From contig OX485808.1 of NCBI GenBank assembly GCA_950295325.1, positions 24,880,527 to 24,944,526 of the forward strand: 64,000 nt of DNA. The letters run 5' to 3'. The DNA comes from Polytrichum commune. Taxonomy: Eukaryota > Streptophyta > Polytrichopsida > Polytrichales > Polytrichaceae. Below, piece by piece: positions 1 to 12,471 of the stretch. The position numbers were made by a program, and so were the translations under genes. The notes beneath the pieces are model-generated. The model was not told the DNA's origin, searched no databases, and was given only the letters and a program-made list of their open reading frames with translations. Numbering within the stretch: position 1 is the first letter of the stretch; the number at the start of each line of letters is the position of its first letter.

Positions 1-3000
1 TCATTACCTCCACGCATAGCAAGTATCTTCTCCCTGCTATATGGATGGTAGGTAATGCAAATGTGCAATTTTCCTGTTTGCAATTTTTTGCAGATTTGAT
101 CTGAACCCTGGGGTTGAGAATCTTTGAAAATATCACACCACCTGTCCATCTTCACACCTGGTTGGAACTGCCATGCCAAGAAAAATAATAAGAACCCTAA
201 ACCACATGTTGCCAAAGCAAAGACAACTTGATGTAGAAACTTCAAACTATGAAGGCCCTGCAGATTCATTGGTAGAACACAACCCAGTGCAGATTACACG
301 CAGTGAACAAATACAATGATCTCTTCCAAAAAATTCAACGTAGACTAGAACCAATTTTCTCAATTGAAAGTCACTTAGTGACTTCCATTGAGCATGTGAC
401 GACTGATGATCCCTCAAAATTGCTGATTGAGAATAGGTGGTACCTCTGTGATAGCCAACTTGACTGAGCCAATAATCTCACAATCTCCGTCGTGCATAAG
501 TAATAATGACAGTTTTTGTGTTTCTGGATATTCAACCTGCAATTTTTACCAGTGTAACATGTGACTTTGACCTATAATTAAATGCATGACTGCTTTAAAC
601 TCTCCACCTAAAAACCAGTTACTCCTTTTCCAACACATCGTTGCTTGAAGAAGATGATGAATGCAAAACAAAAGTTGGAAAGAGACATAGGGACACTAGA
701 GCACAAAAAGTTTATGGAATATCAGTGTTATCCTTCATTCTCTCAAAAAAAATCTTGTTTTGGTAGGGAGTTTCACCCCACTTTTGACAATTCATAATGG
801 TTAAGTAGTGTACAAATGGTGTTGGAACCCTCAATTTTGGTGAAATGAAGGGGGAGGCTATATAAAAATGAACTTCATGGCAAACTTTTGAAGGCACCTA
901 AAAGTGGAGCTCTCGGAAGTTTGACAAAGGAGTTGCATTTTACATAATCGTCTCTTGGCCAAAGTCAAACCCTCCGCTTCAATTCACCAAAATTGGGGGT
1001 CCTGAAACCATTTGAATGCTCCTTAAACATTATACATTATCAAAAGTGGGGCAAGGCTCCCTACCAAATAATGCTAGCTCTAATGTTTATGGAAATCTAG
1101 AGCACAAAAGTTGCTGGATAAGGACAACTTAGTTAGGATCACCTGTAACATAAATGTCTCGTTCCAGACAGGCTTGAGTGTATTGCGTTTCGTTTTGCTG
1201 TGCTTGGTTTTGTTTTGGGTTTGATGTACAAACATCTTCACAAAAAGATCTGCCTTGACAATGCGGATCCAATAGATATCTTTGGCCTCCAACAACTGCA
1301 CTTCCAACTCCCCAACTGGATGTAGCTCCAAGAAGCTAAGCTTGCATTACAAAATCGGATGCCAAATGAGAAATTAATTTTGGGAGTAAATCCTATTCCC
1401 ATGCAATCTAGCTTCAAGCATTGGCAAGAGTGGCAGCCAATTTTATTTTTAAGCGGATCTACATTGTTGAGAATAATTCAATCTACCAAAATTGTGGCCA
1501 CTTCCTAAGCACGCCTTATGCAACCAAATCTGCAAAACACTGTATGTGCAAGTCCTTTAGATTTAAGGTTGATCAAAGAAAACTGGATCCAAAATAGTTA
1601 CTCGAAAACTTCCTGTACAAAAAGCTAAAGCGTGTGAATAAATGCATTTTAAAGTTGAGCAGATACTCTCAATTTACTTTCACGTAACACCGCACAGTAA
1701 AACTCAGCATGATGATCTGGCTACAATTCAGTACCCCCGTTCTCATTTAAAATTTTATCATTGTTTAGATCAGGTAACTCCGTTGGACAAATTAGGTGAT
1801 CTGAACTAGATCATGAGCTACAAGATAGGTCAAAAGCATCCATTATATCTTGGTTTCAGTTTTGAACAATGCAAAATTATTAATGACATGACCATAACCA
1901 AAGGCCCACCAATCAATCAGTCGGCAACTGAGGTTTTTCAATACCTAAAGTCTGCACCAGGAATCATGGGAACCACAATGCGGCTAGGCCAAACCATGGA
2001 GTCCATTAAAGCAGTCCTGATAGAATTCTGCATACCGTTGACAAATTTAAGCAATACGTCATTATAAAGGATATTAACCCCATAAACTAGGTATTGCTTG
2101 GTCTAAACTAACATTTCAAAAAAGCGTCAAACATGGGCAAATCTAAAATGGTTATTCTTCAGATAATGCTGTCAGATGTTACTTACATAAGGAAGAAGGA
2201 CCAAGCAGCATTTGAAAGAAAACAAGGAAACAATGACCAAAAACTGATAATACTTACATCAATCATTTTCTCCACACCTGGTAGGTAACGAATATTTGCA
2301 CCCAGAAACTTCATATCGAATTTAAAATCTGGCTGTTGAAAAAGATGGCCATTTCTTTTGCAGGTCAGCATCCAATGTTGAATGAATTGCATCAACCACA
2401 CTTGAGTAGTATAGATACTGGACTTTAGTGAATTGACAAGAGGCTTTTCGAAGTCCATACATGCTAAAGATGAGGGATTTACTTGGCATGCTTACAGGCT
2501 CATTTAGTGACAACAAGACAGCACCAAAGCCTGGTAGAGTTTCTGTCAATGGCTTGAAAATAAGTTTGGCAGTCCCTTGCAAGTGCAAATTCTTGACCTA
2601 CACATAAGACACATTGTTACTATCCACCAAATAAGATATTACAAAGGAAAAAAAGACTTGTCTAGTCTCAGTTTCATGCAATTCTGCAGATTTTCCAATG
2701 ATGGTTCAAGAATCGATAAGAAACAAATTGTAAAAACCCACAGATTGTAGAAACCTACATATTTCATCACAAATAGCTATCAACATATATAAGAACACAT
2801 ACCTCTATATCTGGACTTGAGGACATTACTGATAGTTTTGATAAAGTGCCAAGTTGAGTATGATATCCCATTCATTCTAGCTCATTTCATCCGAGTCATT
2901 GGAGAAACTCAGAAACTTCTTCAATCACTGAGGTTACACCTTTGAGCATGCTACTATAGCCTCACAATCACTACATTGCATTCTAGAAAATGCTCAAAGA

Positions 3001-5681
3001 CAAGAATATACAGATATTACTATGAATCTTGCCAATACAATGAGCCAAACCTTAACTTCGTGATCGGGACCAGGCAACTCAATCATGAGAATGACTCTTT
3101 CGTTCTCAGTTCTCCAGAGGATTTGTATCTCCAAAACACATTCGTCTATATCACCTGGAATGACTCTGACTCCTGCATCCAAACAGCATGAATACTGTCT
3201 ATACACAAACTACAGCACTAAATGTGGACAAATGTCAATGGAACTCGGAATCATTGTAAGTACAAAATTCTTGACCTCAAGTCCACCACTACATATATGG
3301 ATATGAAGGTGGGCAATTTTAAACTCCTTAATGCAAGGATATGAATCACTACGGAAGTTGTCTATTGTCCAGTGCACATTCCCATATTCATACCCATTTG
3401 ACATCAACAGATAATTCTCATCAAATAATGAGCAGATGTTATTAAAGTAATTTCAAGGACCAGGGATATATGACTCAAAACATACCAGTTATATGTGGAG
3501 CTTTGGAGCCAAAAGCCACAGTTTGCAAGACAAGTCGCTGAATCACACCCATTGCATGTTTATCCAAAATTGGTTGCACTTCCCCCTTTACAAGCTCTCC
3601 AGCTGCCTGATGCAAGGAGAATTAAGAACATATACCCATTTAACCGTTGGCCATTGCATATGTATATTTTGAGCTAATAAGAAGTTAGTTAACACCGACC
3701 TGGTTAATGTACGGCCAAAGTTTTTTCATAGTCTTGTTCAGCCACTCCACCTGGTACATAATTTCATCCAATTAGTAACAATATAAGCGAAGAATTTGTA
3801 GTGGTGAAAGACTAATAATTCAGACAGACAGACAGACCTGCCAATCAAACTTAAATAATACTCCACAAACATACAAACCTTTGCAAAAACCTTCTATAGG
3901 ATTAGCCTATGTCAGAAGCACTACTAATACATGTCCCAATCACTGGTTACCTTTTCATAGTCGCTTATTCTCATCAATCCTGCAAACGATTCCTCAGCAG
4001 GCAACACAACTTTGAGTTTGTGTGCATCCAGGTTCGACATTTGTGCTATGTGCACATTCTGCAATCCATAAACCACAGCTGTAAGGTTTCACAGCTGTAA
4101 GACCTCATGGCAATCTGAAGGGAATGAATCTGAAGGTAATCTATGGAATTTTATAGGGTTCAGCGTTCAGGGTTTACTACATTCTAAAATGGGAAAAACG
4201 AAGATGGTCATTGTGAATTGCTATTTGCAGCAGTCTGCGATGACATAACCAGTCTTGACCAAAGTCATCATACCTATATGATGCTTGAATTGAGAAGAGA
4301 AAAATAATTAAGTCCATCATCGCACCCATGCATAACATTATTAAGTTCCCACAGAGTGTTCCATAGGACTGGAAATTAAAAGGCTCTTGAATGCAAGCAT
4401 CCAAAGTCATGTTATTAAGAAAATATTGTGCAATTTTAATCTGCAAAAGTGCGAAGGCTTTACATCTTAAATAATATCATTATGGGGTGAGGACTGATAA
4501 GAGCTTGCCATTCGACTATGCTCAGCATTCATTGCTACAAATGACGACCCCTATTCTTGGAGATTTGTTCCTTTGAGTCTAAACAGAAACAGAACAAACT
4601 TACAAGGCTTAAGAATGTTATGTGCACGGGTGAGGATTGTCGATTACATTCTTGGAAAGATTCTTCAGGATTTCATGGGGTTTGATACCTCGGAATTGGA
4701 CTTCCACATTCATCATGCTCCAAAATGTTGAGAACCCAGCTAGGAATTCAGTTCCAAACAGAATGTAGGGCCTATCGTTCTGCAATGAAGGATTTAAAAA
4801 GACTAGAGAAAGGGTACAAATCTTAAGAGCACCCCAAAAATCTCTTGGAGATGCAGTGGGGTGAGGATTGTCAATCACTTCATTCAAAAGAACATTTCGG
4901 ATATGTCAAGAATTCATGGGCTTTGATACCATAAAATTAGGCTCACATTCATCATCCACGAAGGTTTTGATGAGAATCCAGCCAGGAATTCAGTTCCAAA
5001 TAGAAAGTGAGGACCTATCGCTCTTCAATGGAGAATTCCACATTGGAATACAGAAATTCGACAAATCTTAAGTGGACCCCAAGAAGAGCATTGTGACTTA
5101 AATTATTGGAAAAGACCGTTTCGGATGTTCAAAATTTCATGGGCTTTGATACCTCAGATTTACGCTTCCACATTCATTCATTATGCTCAAAGGTTTTGTT
5201 AGAATCCACCTACGAATTCAGTTTCAAACAGAAAGTCAGGACCTATCCCTCTTCAATGGAGGATGTCGAAATTGAATTAGAGAAAAAAAAACAAAACAAA
5301 TCAAATCGAGAAGCATTAATGTCATCCGAAGAGAATATCCCGAAGAGTAAAATTACATACCAAATGCCGGCGCATGTGAGTTCGATGCAAATTGAGCAAC
5401 AGGTAGGCGAATTCCACACACAGGCCACACAGGAACCCAATGACGAATTGGCCGAAGAATGAGAACAAGCTCACGTAGAGAGCGAAAGAGACCATGAACG
5501 GCAAGGCAGCAACCGTTGTAGCCATGTACAGTCGAATTCGCACGTTCTTTAGCATCTTGATCACACCATTCACCTTGGTCGGCTTGGAATCGTCCCCTTT
5601 CCACCTCGTAGATCGGTACTTCCGATCCGCTCCGAAATTCGCCGCCATGTTGGTTGATTTTTCCTTTGCAAAACTCGCCAT
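1..5681 (-). CDS. Synaptotagmin/E-Syt-like SMP-C2 membrane tether, paralog A (3' end beyond window)
   Basis: Exons on the minus strand: 5361-5681, 3951-4058, 3700-3750, 3486-3606, 3051-3172, 2496-2597, 2258-2332, 1945-2027, 1143-1335, 444-536, then 1-167 running off the edge. All are open and join in frame. The ATG at 5679-5681 starts MASFAKEKSTN; a second ATG lies 11 codons later. Exon 1 encodes two adjacent hydrophobic segments (membrane hairpin, ending LHRTHMRRHL). Exons 3-8 encode the SMP domain (VEWLNKTMKKLWPYINQ; LPGVEKMID; MVWPSRIVVPMIPGADF). Exons 9-10 encode the C2 domain. Family knowledge: such proteins tether the ER to the plasma membrane and move lipids. Exons 2-8 have exactly the lengths of paralog B. 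Exon 9 is one codon shorter and exon 10 three codons shorter, and C2 loop 1 reads KDIYWIRIVKADLF, so the first calcium-ligand aspartate is lost. The donor after exon 5 is weak (GTTTGG). Either a diverged working gene or one at an early stage of decay. Confidence 0.82.
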
Positions 5682-5737
5682 GTTGGTTGGGGCTGACTCT
5701 CAGGCCCAGATTGGAGCAAGAATTCGGTCGAAAGAAA

Positions 5738-5781
5738 GAAGAAGAAGAAGAAGAAGAAGAAGAAGAAGAAGAAGAAGAAGA
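5738..5781. repeat. (GAA)n microsatellite in the 5' leader of paralog A
   Basis: About 14 uninterrupted GAA/AAG units lie 57-100 bases upstream of the paralog A start codon. On the transcribed strand this reads as a CTT-rich run, a composition common in plant 5' leaders. Confidence 0.9.
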
Positions 5782-5999
5782 GGGGCGAGATGTCGGTGGA
5801 AGATGTGTAATTAGGATAAGCGAAGAAAAAGTCGAGCATAATAGTTTGTTTGTTCGTTTGGCATAGTCAAACATCATCCTGGGGTAGCTCTCACCATGAT
5901 GATTCTGATCGAGCGGTGACGTTTGCACCGGGGGTTGATGATGGGTTAAGGGATACTGATCTTGCTTTTTTAACATCCACAAATTTCCCAGAAATTCCC

Positions 6000-7640
6000 A
6001 TACATACCCACCTGCGCCAGATGCAAACTCGATTTTGACAACAAAACTACATTAACCTCTTGACTGACTAAATCAGCCACCAGGATGATGATGATTACGT
6101 CCTCTCAAGAATGATATCTATCTTCTCAAGAAATTCGACTCGTCCTCATTCTGGAATCCTACTTCCATCTGCTGATGCCGGGCGACTCCGAAATGCAGGG
6201 CCATCCATTCAGCCATACCTATGCGCGCCAGATGCAAACATTCCCGCCTCAATGTCAACGACTCGTGCACCGCCGTATTAACCTAAACCCCTCAAGAAAG
6301 TGTAAAGCTCAAGACACACATGGGCAGAAATTCCACCACACACACACACTCAGAGAATGCCATTGAAAAGTTATACAAAATTCAGCCACCAATTCACCCC
6401 TCAAAATGTCCTCATCGGTTCGGCTCTGTGAACGGATCTCTGGACGCCTCTAAACTCCATGTAGTACACACCATCACTTCCTAAATCCACAAGAAAGCGC
6501 AAATTTCACGATGGACACATACAGGCACGCCCAGACCACCATGTTGCCTAAAGTTACATAAGTTACACAACGCGTGCGCGACTTTGCTTCTCATTGGTAA
6601 ATCAGAAGTTTGAAGTTAAGCGGGTCGTGGCAGGGGCCATAAGCTACGAAGGTTCTTTATTGATTATGGGATATTCGTAATTGAGTAGATGCACTTCACC
6701 CACACTTCACCCTACCTCGTTCTACAAATCACGTAAGTCAATATGTCCTCCAGCCGATGAGCTCTGTTCAGCTGCTCTGCTTTCAGATTCAATCTCAAGC
6801 AATGGGATTTGGAGGCCTTATTCTCGACTAAGATTCGGAGGCTTTATTCTCGGATCTACTGGCCATGGACCCAGTTCATCAGCTCCGTAATGTTACGTCT
6901 CAACTTCTCAAGATGATGATATTCGCCTTGTCTCCATTATAAAAACTGATTCCACCTGCTTTATTTGGGCGCATTAAGCTAAACCCATGCCCAAAAGTTA
7001 CAAAAAATTCACCCGCCCATTCACCCAGGCTAAGAATGTCGTCCTCATCGGTACAGCATCGTTGATGATGATGAGGGTTGACATTCTCGGGTTTAGGGGT
7101 TGTCCTCCTCTTGCATTCCGCATGGTAGACATTGCCCCCCTAAACCCACTTTTCATGACGAGTGGCACATGACCAGACAATGTTGCCGCCCAAAATTACA
7201 CAAACTAGTTCACCCACCAGAATCATATCCTCTCAAGATATTCGCCTCGTCCTCGTTACAACACTACTTCCTTCCAGGGCTATCCATAACCCACAAGAAA
7301 GCGCGATACATGCCCAGACAATACCCAAAAGTTACACAAGATTTAGTAAACATCACTCCCTAATCCACAAGAAAGTGCAAATTTCACAATACACACGCCC
7401 GGACGGTGTTGCCCGAAGTTACACAAATTACTTCACTCACCAATCCACCCACCAGAATGAATGATGTCCTCTCAGGGAAATTCGACTCGTCCTCATTGTG
7501 AAACTACTTCCATCTACTGAATTGCGCCAGATGCAAACCATTCCCGGCTCAATTCCTTACTCGTGCACCGCCGCACTAAACCTTACACGACATACAACTG
7601 ACACGCCCACACAATGCTGCCAAAAGGTACACAATGTACT
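6000..7640. repeat. Degenerate tandem array upstream of paralog A
   Basis: Diverged copies of a unit of roughly 300-450 bases. Recurring landmarks are GCCAGATGCAAAC, ACTCGTCCTCATT, ACTTCCATCT, CGTGCACCGCCG, CCACAAGAAAGCGC and AAGTTACACAA. They recur in partly the same order near 6015-6300, 6480-6580, 7180-7330 and 7365-7610. No open frame runs through it. I see no transposon ends, so it looks like an old local duplication cluster. Confidence 0.55.
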
Positions 7641-8514
7641 GTTAAGTTAGGTTAAGCTGTTACAATTTGCTAAGCTATTTTCAAATCTTCCATCCAAGGG
7701 CCTGCAATCCTTGAATGCAGAGAACCAGGATCCCAAGTGCCACAACGAGAACTTTGTACACAATAATCGGTCGCTCCTCCCAAGTTGCTCATCTGAAGTG
7801 GAGCCTGAGAGCACTCCAAACAGCAGTGTCCAATTTTTCTGAAAGTTTGTGTGTGATGTCATAGTCTTACAAATGGAAAGTAAATTCAGTTTTGGTGTTT
7901 GCTGTGTTCCTATGATGTTTGTTGTCAACTGTGTTGCATTCTATAGCATTTGATTTTCTTCACAATTGCCAATGGTTTTAGAGTGTTTTCTCCACGAAAT
8001 CCAATCAATTTTCATAAATACTCGATACTTTCCCTTTATATAATATCATAACCTCGCACAAACCAGGCTACCTTCCGTAGTATACCATCTTCAATATTAT
8101 CATCACATCTATCATAGAAGATAGAAAATATTATCACTTCTCCATTTGTTGCGAACTTTCCTTGTCCAATCTCAGTCACTTATATCAGAAGGAAGAGGGA
8201 ATTATTGTATACGAGCGTATCTTTCATTTATCCAACATAAAAGCCTGGAAATAGTATGCAGCCAAGTGTTACCTTTTTTAGTTGATTTGACACCAGAACT
8301 AGCTTTCAAGACCCCAAATTAGTCTATATGAGTTCATTTGAGATGAATTAATTGGCAACACACTTGTAGAGGATCAAGTTTTTATGGTGGATGGATGAGA
8401 GATACACTTGTATACGATAATTCCTCTCTCCGGTTGGTCAAAAAACAAATCTTAACACACTCAAGTTACTTCTCCCATAATCAAACATAACCAAAATCTG
8501 AAAAACCTAAAAGC
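7641..8514. other. Intergenic, no recognisable feature
   Basis: AT-rich sequence with only short chance open frames. I see no gene, RNA or repeat here. Confidence 0.5.
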
Positions 8515-8515
8515 G

Positions 8516-8592
8516 ATCATCACCCCAGGGGTTTGAACCTGGACTACAAGGTAAAGAGCCTTGCATTCTACCAACTGAGTTGAATGATCCCC
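8516..8592 (-). tRNA. tRNA-Lys(CUU)-derived sequence, probably a pseudogene or SINE head
   Basis: On the minus strand an A-box-like stretch (ACTCAGTTGGTAGAAT) is followed by a perfect 5 bp anticodon stem CAAGG/CCTTG with loop CTCTTTA (anticodon CTT, lysine) and a B-box-like CAGGTTCAAACCCCTGG. The T stem appears to lack one G, and the acceptor ends pair only if three bases bulge (GATCATT with GATGATC). Layout and anticodon arm match plant tRNA-Lys, but the defects argue against a working tRNA. Confidence 0.5.
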
Positions 8593-8826
8593 ACTGGGGT
8601 AAATTAAGAAGGAAACTGGGCCAAGGTTCAAACAACACCACATGAAAAGTTGAGGCTCAAAATAAAAACATAAAATATATATATATATAAATATATAAAC
8701 CAAACCCAAGGGACCCATCTCCATGTTGCCACACAGCAAAATCCTAGCACCTTAATTCCCATCAAGGGTCCATCTAAGGACCTCCCTCATGCTACCTGAC
8801 AAAGTGGCGACAAAGTTGATGCTAAA

Positions 8827-8844
8827 GCTCTACTAACTGAGCTA
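8827..8844 (-). other. Pol III A-box-like motif, tRNA-related
   Basis: The minus strand reads TAGCTCAGTTAGTAGAGC, a near-perfect tRNA D-arm/A-box, about 235 bases upstream (in minus orientation) of the tRNA-Lys-like sequence. No matching T arm follows at the expected distance. Probably part of a tRNA-derived SINE or a broken tRNA copy. Confidence 0.35.
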
Positions 8845-9731
8845 GGACACCTAACACATCATCAATGATCAAGCCACATCGTTAGTGTCCAATTCATGAC
8901 ATATTTAGCAAACAAAAACTTGAAGTGGATAGATAGTATGTAGACGTTTGAATTTGAAGTTGATTCGTCTTGCATTACTTAGTAGTACATCAAAATTCAT
9001 CTTCTCCCATGATACCAAAAAGTTTAGCATAATTGATAATAATAAATATAATACTAATAATTACATCCACAACAAAGTGATGTATTTCTTGATTGCAAGG
9101 CTCAAATGCAAACTTGTGATCGCACTTGTGCATAGGAGATGTCCTCTTGAAATCAAATCCTCATTCATGTGTGAGGCACACAATCACCTTCCATTCCTCA
9201 ATCATCTAACTGTTGTGGTGACTAATTTATTTGCCAACCACCTTCCATTCCCAAATATCTAAGTGTCGCTATGAACCTTTTTTTTTCTACTTGCTAGGAA
9301 CAACTATGTACATGTAGGTTCAGTTCACCAGCAAGTGACATTTCCTCTGTGTGATTTACATGTGTAAGTAAACAACCAATAGGCAATTATGTTTTTCCAA
9401 AACCTTTAGTGCCCCCAAATTATTGATAATTTTTTATGATAGACATAAAAACTATCTCACATCAAAATTTGAGACCCCAGTCACCCTACACAAGATAAGA
9501 GGCTTGGGCACATGGCCCAACTTTGTTGCCCGCAATTATTTTTAGTTGTTGGGGAGGCAAGGTAGCTAAGCGAATGGCTATACGTACAACCACCAAACAA
9601 ATTGTTGCAACCAAAGGAAACCACTGTGCAGGCTACAAAATGCAATAAAAATGTAACCTGCGTTTTATTCCAATGCAATAAATACAATACCTTAGGTCCG
9701 AGATGACCCTAAATTATTGGATGATGGTGGG

Positions 9732-9798
9732 GAGATACCCAAATCTCAAGGAGTGTTGGCGGGTTCAATTCCCGGCTGTGAAATCTCCTCTCTACTTC
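9732..9798 (+). other. tRNA T-arm/acceptor relic (SINE-like), followed by an A run
   Basis: A clean T arm (CGGGTTCAATTCCCG, 7-base loop) is followed by ATCTCC, which can pair with GGAGAT near 9733, and then a run of ten A at about 9801-9810. No proper D arm or anticodon arm is visible. It fits a fragment of a tRNA-derived retroposon better than a tRNA gene. Confidence 0.35.
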
Positions 9799-10279
9799 AC
9801 AAAAAAAAAACTTGTCAAGTGGTCAACTGCCTCCTGTGCTTTGGCATTAGCCTATCGACCTTCTGTCTCAAAAATAAAATAAACACACTCCCTTTGATTT
9901 ACCTTGTAGTAACAATATGTGTTTTTACCACAAATTTCTATTATTGTGTTTAGATTTTTACTTTTTACTCTTGTAGCCTAGGTCCTCTAATGGCCACCCA
10001 AGCTCTAGAAGCCCAAGCCATGTGCCCAACCCAAGAGAATGATTTGTGTCTTATTAAGGTAGACATTGGAGTTGACATGTAGCAAGAGGAGGTATTGACA
10101 TACTAGTATGTCAAACTTTGACTAGATACTACATATATATATATAGTTGTATGGAGCTTGAGTTGAACCTAATATATCATAACAATTGACTAATAGGAAG
10201 AAATATGAGTATCAAGCCATGCTAGCCAAAACAAAATCCCAATTTAAGGTAGATGAAGCTAATTCAATTAGCTTCCTTA

Positions 10280-10935
10280 GGATGAGTTTCTAAGTAGACC
10301 GCTCACCCATCATATTCTAGTGTGAATAAAGACAAACTTGCCCAAATGTAGAGGGAATCTAGTGGGGTAGAGTTTGTAAGTGCCAACTACATTGTTTGTC
10401 TAATTAATGTGGGTTACCATTTGGAATTATGCGTTGCTATAATTTTTTATTGACAATATTATTCTTTATCAAATAAGTTAAATCATATTCTTCGATGTGC
10501 TAAATACTTATGTTATTTGGGCAAAAAATGATATTCTCAATAAATAAATAAATAAATAAAATAAAATATAGCAACACGTAACTCTAAATGGTAACCCACA
10601 CTAATTAAACAAAACAATGTAGTTACTCCCATCTTTTCAAATCCAAGCCTACCTACTGACATCCTCCTCCCGGTTACCAATGATGGAATTCTAAACAAAC
10701 ATTGCTCCTCTTGAGTCTTCAACCATGAGTACATCCTTCAATGATTAGCACTTATAAGTTAAAGATTCTTTAGTGGGCTCATGGGAGTCTAGCGGCCCAT
10801 GTACACAACCCTCCACATTCTAATAGACCGCCGGAATGTGGTTGGGTTGCAACTTGTGCTTAATTGCATGCAAAAACCTCCGACCCACTATTATCTAGAA
10901 TCTAGTGGGCAAGTGACCTATATGGAAACTCACCC
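10280..10935. mobile_element. PIF/Harbinger-like non-autonomous element, copy 1 (656 bp)
   Basis: Ends are GGATGAGTTTC and the inverted GGGTGAGTTTCC; inverted similarity extends about 40 bases to the CTAGATTCTAG-like block. It is flanked by TTA on both sides (10277-10279 and 10936-10938), the 3 bp target duplication typical of PIF/Harbinger. Inside, bases ~10387-10625 form a second inverted repeat with arms of about 50 bases (GTGGGTTACCATTTGGAATT and its complement). No transposase is encoded. Confidence 0.7.
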
Positions 10936-10987
10936 TTAATCAAACACCTATATTTGGCTCCTAATTAGGGATAGAGTGGGTGAGTAA

Positions 10988-11595
10988 GGGTGAGTTTCCA
11001 TGTAGGCCACTCCCCCACTAGATTCTAGAAAATAATGGGTCGGAGGAGTTCACATGTACTTAAGCGCAAGTTGCCATCCGACCACAATCTGATGATCTTT
11101 TAGAATATGGAGGATTATGGACACATGTCACTAGACATCCACTAAAGAATCTTCAACCTACAAGTGCCAAGCACCAAAGGTTTTGAAGATTTGTTTTAGA
11201 AGGAGGAGATTTTAACCTAGAGGAGGAGGTTAAAAGGTGGGCTCAAATTTGAGAAGAGGGGAGTAGCTATATGTTTTATCTAATTAGTGTGGGTTACCAT
11301 TCAAAATTACGTGTTGCTATCACTCTTTACTAACATTGTCATTTTTAACCAATGAAGTTATATCAAATTCTTCGGTGTACATACTGTCTACTTATGTTGT
11401 TTAGGGGGGATTTGATACTCTTAATAAAATGTTATAGCAATACATAAGTCCAAATGAAAACCCACACTAATTAGTCAAATTAAAGTAGTTGGCACATACA
11501 AACCCTACTCCACCAGGTTTCCTCTATATTTAGGCAAGTTTGTCCTTATTCACACTAGAATCTAGTGGACGAGCGGCCTACATGGAGACTCACCC
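10988..11595. mobile_element. PIF/Harbinger-like non-autonomous element, copy 2 (608 bp), inverted relative to copy 1
   Basis: Ends GGGTGAGTTTCC and GGAGACTCACCC, flanked by TAA at 10985-10987 and 11596-11598. Its whole length is a diverged reverse complement of copy 1, including the internal stem-loop near 11270-11495 and the CACTAAAGAATCTTCAACCTA block. The copies sit only 52 bases apart and together form a near-palindrome of about 1.3 kb. Confidence 0.7.
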
Positions 11596-12471
11596 TAATA
11601 CATAGTGATTTAGCCACCACCTTGATGATATTTGGGTTAATCACCTTTGCAAAAGTCGAACTACACCCACCATCCTCCATAAATGAGTGCTATCTACCAA
11701 GCTATGACATGCTTGATTTTTATGCCCGAGGTGGACAAATTAGGAGGCGGCATGTGGATGTGAGGTACCAACCACCTTGTATTGTGGATATCTATAATGA
11801 AAAAACAAATTGACAACAATTTATCTTACATGTGACCACTTTAAAGACATGTCACAACCAATATTGGCATTAAACTTGATTTTCATGACAAATGACCCAT
11901 GTAGAATCTGCTAATGATGATGTCCACTTACACAACATGGAACGATACAAAAAAATACCAAATTGGGTAATAAAATATCTTTGATTCCAGAACCTCCATC
12001 AACACCTTCCTCAATTCCAATTTTAGCGATTTCAAATTCTTTGATCCCAATTCGCAATTGCTAACCTGCTTGAGCTTCTAAAGATCGAGTTCATCGGTTG
12101 CATGATTCCACAAAGCTGGAGGTGTCCACATTAGCAACATCTACCTTATGGGACTCTGCATTCCACAAAAAGTATTTTTTTGCAAATTGATCTCCCTAGA
12201 CATAACTGACCTAATAAAATTGTAGAAGATACAGAAACAGAGACCATCTTAGAAAATGCTTTTAAACCTCTCAACCCTTTTTGCAAGAGTTAAACATCTT
12301 CATTTCTCAACATAACAGTAGCCTCAACTATCACATGTACAAAAGATCGCCTTTACACTACTACAACAAAACAGTTTTCAACTTCTCAACAGAACTAGAA
12401 TCATCCCATCTCTTGTCTACCAAAACGCATCAACTCTCCAACCTGTCACTGCCACCATGCAATTTATATTT
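11596..12471. other. Intergenic, downstream flank of paralog B
   Basis: AT-rich sequence without a recognised gene or repeat. The part next to 12472 should hold the 3' UTR and poly(A) site of paralog B. Confidence 0.4.

Noticed and set aside
5353-5982. 209-codon minus frame with a serine run
   Set aside because: The serine run is the GAA/CTT microsatellite read in another frame; it overlaps exon 1 of paralog A out of frame.
8516-8592. Functional tRNA-Lys gene
   Set aside because: The T stem lacks a base and the acceptor pairs only with a bulge, so it is listed as tRNA-derived only.
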